A DNA stretch of 64,000 nt, taken from the NCBI GenBank assembly GCA_002205125.1, contig NIOE01000007.1, positions 310,001 to 374,000 of the forward strand, given 5' to 3'. The stretch's first letter is position 1. Every line of letters begins with the position of its first letter. The DNA is from Roseateles noduli. Its GTDB lineage: Bacteria > Pseudomonadota > Gammaproteobacteria > Burkholderiales > Burkholderiaceae_C. A model generated the notes under the pieces. It saw only the letters and a list, made by a program, of their open reading frames with translations, was not told where the DNA came from and ran no database searches. Positions 59,679 through 64,000 of this stretch are shown here, one piece after another. The position numbers and the translations under genes were made by a program.

Positions 59679-60413
59679 ATGTTCAGGAGTGATGCGTCGA
59701 TGTCCGTCGTGGCGGGGGCCTCACCCTGCCCCGGCGCGGCGGAGGACCTGCCGCCCGCCGTCGTCGAGCGGGATGCCCACGGCGGACTGCGGATCGCGGA
59801 TGGCCGATTCGACAGGCCGATCGAGCAACGGGCAGGCCGGCTCTTCATCGAGGACGCGCGGCTGTCCGCGCCGGCCTGCGCCGACGACGGCATCCGGATC
59901 GTGCGGTCCTGCGTCGAGGCGCCTGGACATGCCGGCCCGGTGCTCTCGTCCAGGCAGGGAGGGCTTTATCTTGAATCGGTCCGTGTGACCGGCGACCTCG
60001 ACTGCGGGGGGGATCCCGGTTGTGTCCTGCGGGACACGGAGGTGACGGGGGATGTGCGCGTGCGGCATTTCGCCGCTGAATCGAACGTGCGCATCGAGGG
60101 CCGGCTCCGCGTGGCCGCGACGTCCACGTGCCTGGGCCCGGATTGTCATGTCGACGTGGTCGAGTTGAGCCAGAACCTGAGCGCCCCGGAATATCCGCCC
60201 CGTCTCAGCCTGCGCCGCGGAGCGTCGGTGGGCCTGGTCGTCTGCCTCGCTCCGCGCGCGGAGATCCTCCTGATCGGCGACGCCGCGATCCGGCCCTTGA
60301 AGATCGAGGGCAACGTCAGTGTCCGGCGCCTGGAGGATTGCGACGGCAGCGAAACGGAGAGTTGGTACTCCATCTCGAGATGGCAGTTCGGTGTGTTTCC
60401 GGACGAGGAATGA
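59679..60413 (+). CDS. Unknown beta-helix-like protein
   Basis: 244 residues from ATG 59679 with AAGGAG upstream. Middle part (about 45-215) reads as short beta repeats with recurrent Asp/Gly and VRVTGDLDC, VTGDVRVRHF, VRIEGRL, as in right-handed beta-helix or bactofilin-like folds. No signal peptide. Function unknown. Confidence 0.6.
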   Translation: MFRSDASMSVVAGASPCPGAAEDLPPAVVERDAHGGLRIADGRFDRPIEQRAGRLFIEDARLSAPACADDGIRIVRSCVEAPGHAGPVLSSRQGGLYLESVRVTGDLDCGGDPGCVLRDTEVTGDVRVRHFAAESNVRIEGRLRVAATSTCLGPDCHVDVVELSQNLSAPEYPPRLSLRRGASVGLVVCLAPRAEILLIGDAAIRPLKIEGNVSVRRLEDCDGSETESWYSISRWQFGVFPDEE

Positions 60414-60438
60414 TGGCCGCGCCGCCGCCTTGTTCCCG

Positions 60439-61221
60439 TCAGGCGCGGACGGTCAACTCGCCCAGGCCTTCGTAGCGCGCGGTGACCGTCGCGCCCTTGG
60501 CGAGCTTCGTCGCCACGCGCCACGAGCCCGTCGTCACGACGCTGCCCGCCGGCACCGTCAACCCGCCGCGCGTCGCGATCTGCAGCCAGCCGGCGACGAC
60601 CCAGGCCGGGTCGTTCAGGCCGTGGCCGCCGACGCCGCCCATGGGCGCCTGGCCCTCGACGATCAGTTCGCAGGGCTGGTTCGCCCAGTCGTGGCCCGGC
60701 TTCCAGGCCTGCCACGGACCCAGCGCCAGCGCGCCGTGCGTCTGCGCGTCGGCCAGGCGCAGGGTGTTGTCCGCCCCCAGGCCGCGCTGCCAGCGCGAGC
60801 CCAGCCATTCCACCGCGACGCACATCGCATCGATCAGGTGTTCGGCCTGACCGGGCACCAGCGCGGCCGCCATCTCCGGGGTCACGTCTTGACCGAGGCG
60901 CAAGGCGATCTCGGCTTCGGCGCCGACCAGCGCGAACTCGCCGAAGTCACCGCCGTTGCGCAGGCCGCGCACCTCGCGCGCGCGTTGCGGCGGCAGCGGC
61001 GAGCTGCCCAGCGCGCCCTCGCGCGACGAGCCGCCGCACTTCCAGAACTGCACCCGGCCAGGCGAGAGCCAGTCGAGCCGCTTCGCGAGCTCGGCCTGCG
61101 CCAGGTAGGCGGCGGCCTCATCAGGCAGCGACCACGCGGCGTCGTCGAGCAGGGTGTCGGCGGTCCAGGCCTCGGCGAGCGCAGCGCCCAGGTCGACGGG
61201 GGAGGAGGTGGAGATCGTCAT
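60439..61221 (-). CDS. 2-keto-4-pentenoate hydratase / FAH-fold protein
   Basis: 260 residues. Family pattern GAEAEIALRLGQDV (about 100-113), an acidic metal site in EAE, and the C-terminal VTTGSWRVAT. Catalyses hydration of 2-oxo-4-pentenoates in aromatic meta-cleavage pathways; no other pathway genes lie next to it. Confidence 0.8.
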   Translation of the reverse strand: MTISTSSPVDLGAALAEAWTADTLLDDAAWSLPDEAAAYLAQAELAKRLDWLSPGRVQFWKCGGSSREGALGSSPLPPQRAREVRGLRNGGDFGEFALVGAEAEIALRLGQDVTPEMAAALVPGQAEHLIDAMCVAVEWLGSRWQRGLGADNTLRLADAQTHGALALGPWQAWKPGHDWANQPCELIVEGQAPMGGVGGHGLNDPAWVVAGWLQIATRGGLTVPAGSVVTTGSWRVATKLAKGATVTARYEGLGELTVRA

Positions 61222-61310
61222 GGGCGTCGATCTTATGCGTGACGCTCGTCGGCATCTCGGCGAGCGTTCGGGCGAAGGAGAGGGCGAGGGCGGTCCGGCG
61301 CATCAGCGCA

Positions 61311-62792
61311 TCAACGCTTGAGCGCCTCCCGCGCCCGCTCCAGCGCCTGCCAGAACTTCGGATCCTGCGAGGTCGCGAAGTTGATCCGCATCAGCGTGCC
61401 CGGCGTACGCGTCGGGCTGAACAGGATGCCGGGCGCGATCAGCCAGCCCTGGTCCATCATCACAGGTGCCAGTCGTTCGGTATCGGCGCCCACGTCGACC
61501 CAGCCGAACAGTCCCGCCGGTGTCGCGGCGAAGCGGCAGCCCGCGTCCTCGGCCAGTCGAACGCAGCGTTGGCGCGCGGAGACCAGTTGCGCCGCGATCC
61601 GTTCCGCATGCTTGCGGAGCAGGCCCTGCTCCAGACACAAGGCGACCGCCCGGTCCATCAGGGGACTGGTCGTCAGCGACGCCAGCAGCTTCAGGTCGGT
61701 CAGGCGCGCCATGCGGTCGGGGCTCGCCGCGACGAAACCGACCCGCCACGCCGGCGACAGCATCTTCGAGAAGCCGGAGACGTAGATCGTGCGCCGCAGC
61801 TGATCCAGCGCCGCCAGTCGCGGCGCGTGATTGGGCGCGAACAGCGCGTAGGTGTCGTCCTCGACGATCAGCAGGTCGTGCTCGTGCGCCAGCTGCAGCA
61901 CCTGGTGCGCGTGCGCCAGGTCCAGCGTCGCGCCCGTCGGGTTGTGCAGCACCGACACCGTCACGTACATGCGCGGCCGGTGTTCCTCGATCAGCCGGCG
62001 CATCACCGCCATGTCCGGCCCGTGCGCGCCGCGCGGCACCGGCAGCAGCCGCATGCCGGCCTGCGACAGGCGCGCGTACTCGATCGCCCAGCCGGGATCG
62101 TCCACCAGCACCGCGTCGCCGGGCTCCAGGAAGGCCCGCGTGATCAGGTCCAGCCCGTGCGTCGCGCCGACGGTGCTCATGATCTGGTCCGGCGCGGCCT
62201 GGACGGCGATGTCCAGCAGCCGCCGCGACAGCGCGCGCCGCAGCCGTTCGTCGCCGAGCGGCTCGCCGTAGCCCGACAGCAGGGCGTCGTCCGCGTTCGC
62301 CGCGAGCCGGCGCAGCGTCGATTGCAGCAGTCCGAGGTCCAGCCATTCCGCCGGCAGCGTGCCCAGCCCCGGCGAGCGCCGCGCATCCGCCTGGAACATC
62401 CCGCGGATCAGCGCGCTGGCGTCGACCGGTGGCGGCAGTGGCGTGGGGGCGACGGTGTGGGTGTCGTGATGGGCGACCGTCGCCCGGGACGGCGGCGTCC
62501 GGGTTTCGCGAACGAAAAACCCTCGCTTCTTCCGCGCCTCCAGCAGACCCTGCGCGAGCAGCTGGTCGTAGGCCGCCACGACCGTGTACGGACTGACGCC
62601 GTGATGCCGCGCGCAGTCCCGCACCGACGGCAGCCGCGCGCCCGGCAGCAGCAGCCGCTGCTGGATACGCGCCGCGAAGCGCTGCGCCAGCTGCTGCGCG
62701 AGCGGCTGGCTGGCGTTGCGGGAGAGGGCGACCGGCGCGACGTTCGCGCTGTTGGGCGCGCTCATGCTGCCGTGGGCTGTGCTGGTGTCCAT
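61311..62792 (-). CDS. MocR-type regulator (GntR-HTH plus aminotransferase)
   Basis: 493 residues from ATG 62792 (two earlier Met are possible). GntR winged HTH at about 25-95 (LPSVRDCARHHGVSPYTVVAAYDQLLAQGLLEARKKRGFFV), then a fold-type I aminotransferase domain with the PLP Lys region (YVSGFSKMLSPAWRVGF). Divergent from an aminotransferase, its likely target. Confidence 0.88.
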   Translation of the reverse strand: MDTSTAHGSMSAPNSANVAPVALSRNASQPLAQQLAQRFAARIQQRLLLPGARLPSVRDCARHHGVSPYTVVAAYDQLLAQGLLEARKKRGFFVRETRTPPSRATVAHHDTHTVAPTPLPPPVDASALIRGMFQADARRSPGLGTLPAEWLDLGLLQSTLRRLAANADDALLSGYGEPLGDERLRRALSRRLLDIAVQAAPDQIMSTVGATHGLDLITRAFLEPGDAVLVDDPGWAIEYARLSQAGMRLLPVPRGAHGPDMAVMRRLIEEHRPRMYVTVSVLHNPTGATLDLAHAHQVLQLAHEHDLLIVEDDTYALFAPNHAPRLAALDQLRRTIYVSGFSKMLSPAWRVGFVAASPDRMARLTDLKLLASLTTSPLMDRAVALCLEQGLLRKHAERIAAQLVSARQRCVRLAEDAGCRFAATPAGLFGWVDVGADTERLAPVMMDQGWLIAPGILFSPTRTPGTLMRINFATSQDPKFWQALERAREALKR

Positions 62793-62813
62793 GCCGATAC
62801 AGATCATGCGGTG

Positions 62814-62839
62814 GTATGGCGCAGTGTATTGGTGCTGTG
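62814..62839. promoter_or_regulatory. Direct repeat, possible MocR operator
   Basis: GTATGGCGCAGTG and GTATTGGTGCTGTG follow each other directly between the divergent MocR and aminotransferase genes. MocR proteins are known to bind direct repeats. A -35/-10 pair for the aminotransferase (TTGGTG 62829-62834, TAGACT 62853-62858, spacer 18) overlaps it. Confidence 0.45.
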
Positions 62840-62884
62840 CTGGTCGACCCCTTAGACTGGTTTGCTCAACCGGAGACAACCCCC

Positions 62885-64000
62885 ATGAACCGCAGTCCCT
62901 GGACGCAGGCCCGCCGCGCGGCGCGCATGAACCCGTCCATCATCCGAGAGATCCTGAAGGTCACCGAGAAGCCGGGGATCCTGTCCATGGCCGGCGGCCT
63001 TCCCAGCGCGGACACGTTCCCGGTGGACGCCATCAAGACGGCCTGCGACCGCGTGCTGACGCACAACGCCAAGGAGGCGCTGCAGTACGCCGCCAGCGAG
63101 GGCTTCGCGCCGCTGCGCGAGTGGGTCGCGGCCAAGGTCGCCACGCTCGGGATCAACGCGTCGCCGGACCAGGTGCTGATCACCAGCGGATCGCAGCAGG
63201 GGCTGGACCTGGTGGGCAAGCTGCTGTGCGACTCGGGCGCGCCGGTCGCGGTCGAGACGCCGACCTACCTCGGCGCGCTGCAGGCCTTCACGCCGTACGA
63301 GCCGATCTTCGCCAGCCTCGCCAGCGACGATGAAGGCCCGCTGCCGTCGGCCATCGAGGCGTTGCCGCACGACGCGCCGGGCACGCGCTTCGCGTACCTG
63401 CTGCCGAACTACCAGAACCCGACCGGCCGCGTGATGAGCCTGGCGCGCCGTCAGGCCGTGGTCGCCGCCGCCCGCAAGGCCGGCGTGCCCATCGTCGAGG
63501 ACAACCCCTACGGCGACCTGTGGTTCGACCAGGCGCCGCCGGCCTCGCTCAGCTCGTTGTGGCCGGAAGGCAGCATCTACCTGGGCTCGTTCTCCAAGGT
63601 GCTGACGCCGGGCTTCCGGCTGGGCTACATCGTCGCCCCCACCGAGCTCTATCCGAAGCTGCTGCAGGCCAAGCAGGCGGCCGACCTGCACACGCCGGGC
63701 TTCAACCAGCGCGTGGTGCACGAGGTCATCAAGGGCGGCTTCCTGGACGAGCACGTGCCCAAGATCCGCGCCCGCTACAAGGCCAACCGCGATGCGATGG
63801 CCAAGGCGCTGGAAACGGCGCTGCCGCCCGGCTGCGAGTGGCAGACCCCGGAAGGCGGCATGTTCTTCTGGATCCGCCTGCCTGAGGGCCTGGACGCGAT
63901 GGCGCTGCTGCCGCGCGCGGTCGATGCCGGCATCGCCTACGTGCCGGGCGCCGCGTTCTACGCGCACCAGCCGGACACGCGCACGCTGAGACTGTCCTTC
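62885..64000 (+). CDS. PLP-dependent aminotransferase (cut by window end)
   Basis: The first 372 residues are present. Fold-type I aminotransferase: SMAGGLPSADTFP, ITSGSQQGLDL, NYQNPTGRVM, EDNPYGDL and the PLP Lys in GSFSKVLTPGFRLGY. Similar to 2-aminoadipate/aromatic aminotransferases. Divergent from the MocR gene. Confidence 0.9.
   Translation, partial: MNRSPWTQARRAARMNPSIIREILKVTEKPGILSMAGGLPSADTFPVDAIKTACDRVLTHNAKEALQYAASEGFAPLREWVAAKVATLGINASPDQVLITSGSQQGLDLVGKLLCDSGAPVAVETPTYLGALQAFTPYEPIFASLASDDEGPLPSAIEALPHDAPGTRFAYLLPNYQNPTGRVMSLARRQAVVAAARKAGVPIVEDNPYGDLWFDQAPPASLSSLWPEGSIYLGSFSKVLTPGFRLGYIVAPTELYPKLLQAKQAADLHTPGFNQRVVHEVIKGGFLDEHVPKIRARYKANRDAMAKALETALPPGCEWQTPEGGMFFWIRLPEGLDAMALLPRAVDAGIAYVPGAAFYAHQPDTRTLRLSF

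Overview
The window comes from a high-GC betaproteobacterium of the order Burkholderiales. The right-hand gene content (TorF porin, glnK, amtB, gshA, gshB, kup, a Bug/TctC receptor) fits a Roseateles/Mitsuaria-like organism, but the genus is an inference from gene content only. No tRNA, rRNA or CRISPR array was seen.

Positions 1 to about 28,021 form one genomic island that has split the competence gene comM (yifB). Only the first 68 codons of comM remain, at 28,022-28,225 on the minus strand. The rest should lie left of the window. At the left end sit three co-directional recombinase-module genes, the first cut by the window edge and the third a tyrosine recombinase. The cargo is mostly anti-phage defence and unknown genes: a Hachiman pair (hamA, hamB) followed in the same direction by two membrane proteins, one with a nuclease-like domain; a SIR2-HerA pair followed 4 nt later by a HEPN-type gene; a stand-alone PD-(D/E)XK nuclease; a membrane protein; an H-NS-family protein that may silence the island; a DUF4238 gene coupled to a truncated gene; many small unknown genes; an SRAP peptidase-like protein; a receiver-histidine kinase hybrid; a CoiA-like protein; an HNH nuclease; two small HTH genes; and a protein with two HAD-like domains that both lack the nucleophile Asp.

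Right of the breakpoint (28,242-29,465) are two genes in line with comM: a two-helix membrane protein and an ImmA/IrrE-like protein whose metal motif lacks the catalytic Glu. From 29.6 kb the sequence looks like core genome: a sigma-54 promoter, torF-glnK-amtB (nitrogen supply) with a strong terminator, then a glutathione neighbourhood (5-oxoprolinase, gshA, and further on gshB and S-formylglutathione hydrolase), with LysR, Kup and BenE genes between.

From 46 to 64 kb there is a mixed metabolic and regulatory region: TPR protein, metallophosphoesterase, Uma2-like tandem protein with two unknown partners, a flavin monooxygenase divergent from a MarR regulator with a clear operator dyad, a TctC receptor, an MFS transporter divergent from an XRE regulator with 14 perfect hexamer repeats between them, a cytochrome P450 divergent from an AraC regulator, the ABC-F ATPase Uup, a hydratase, and a MocR regulator divergent from an aminotransferase that runs off the window end.
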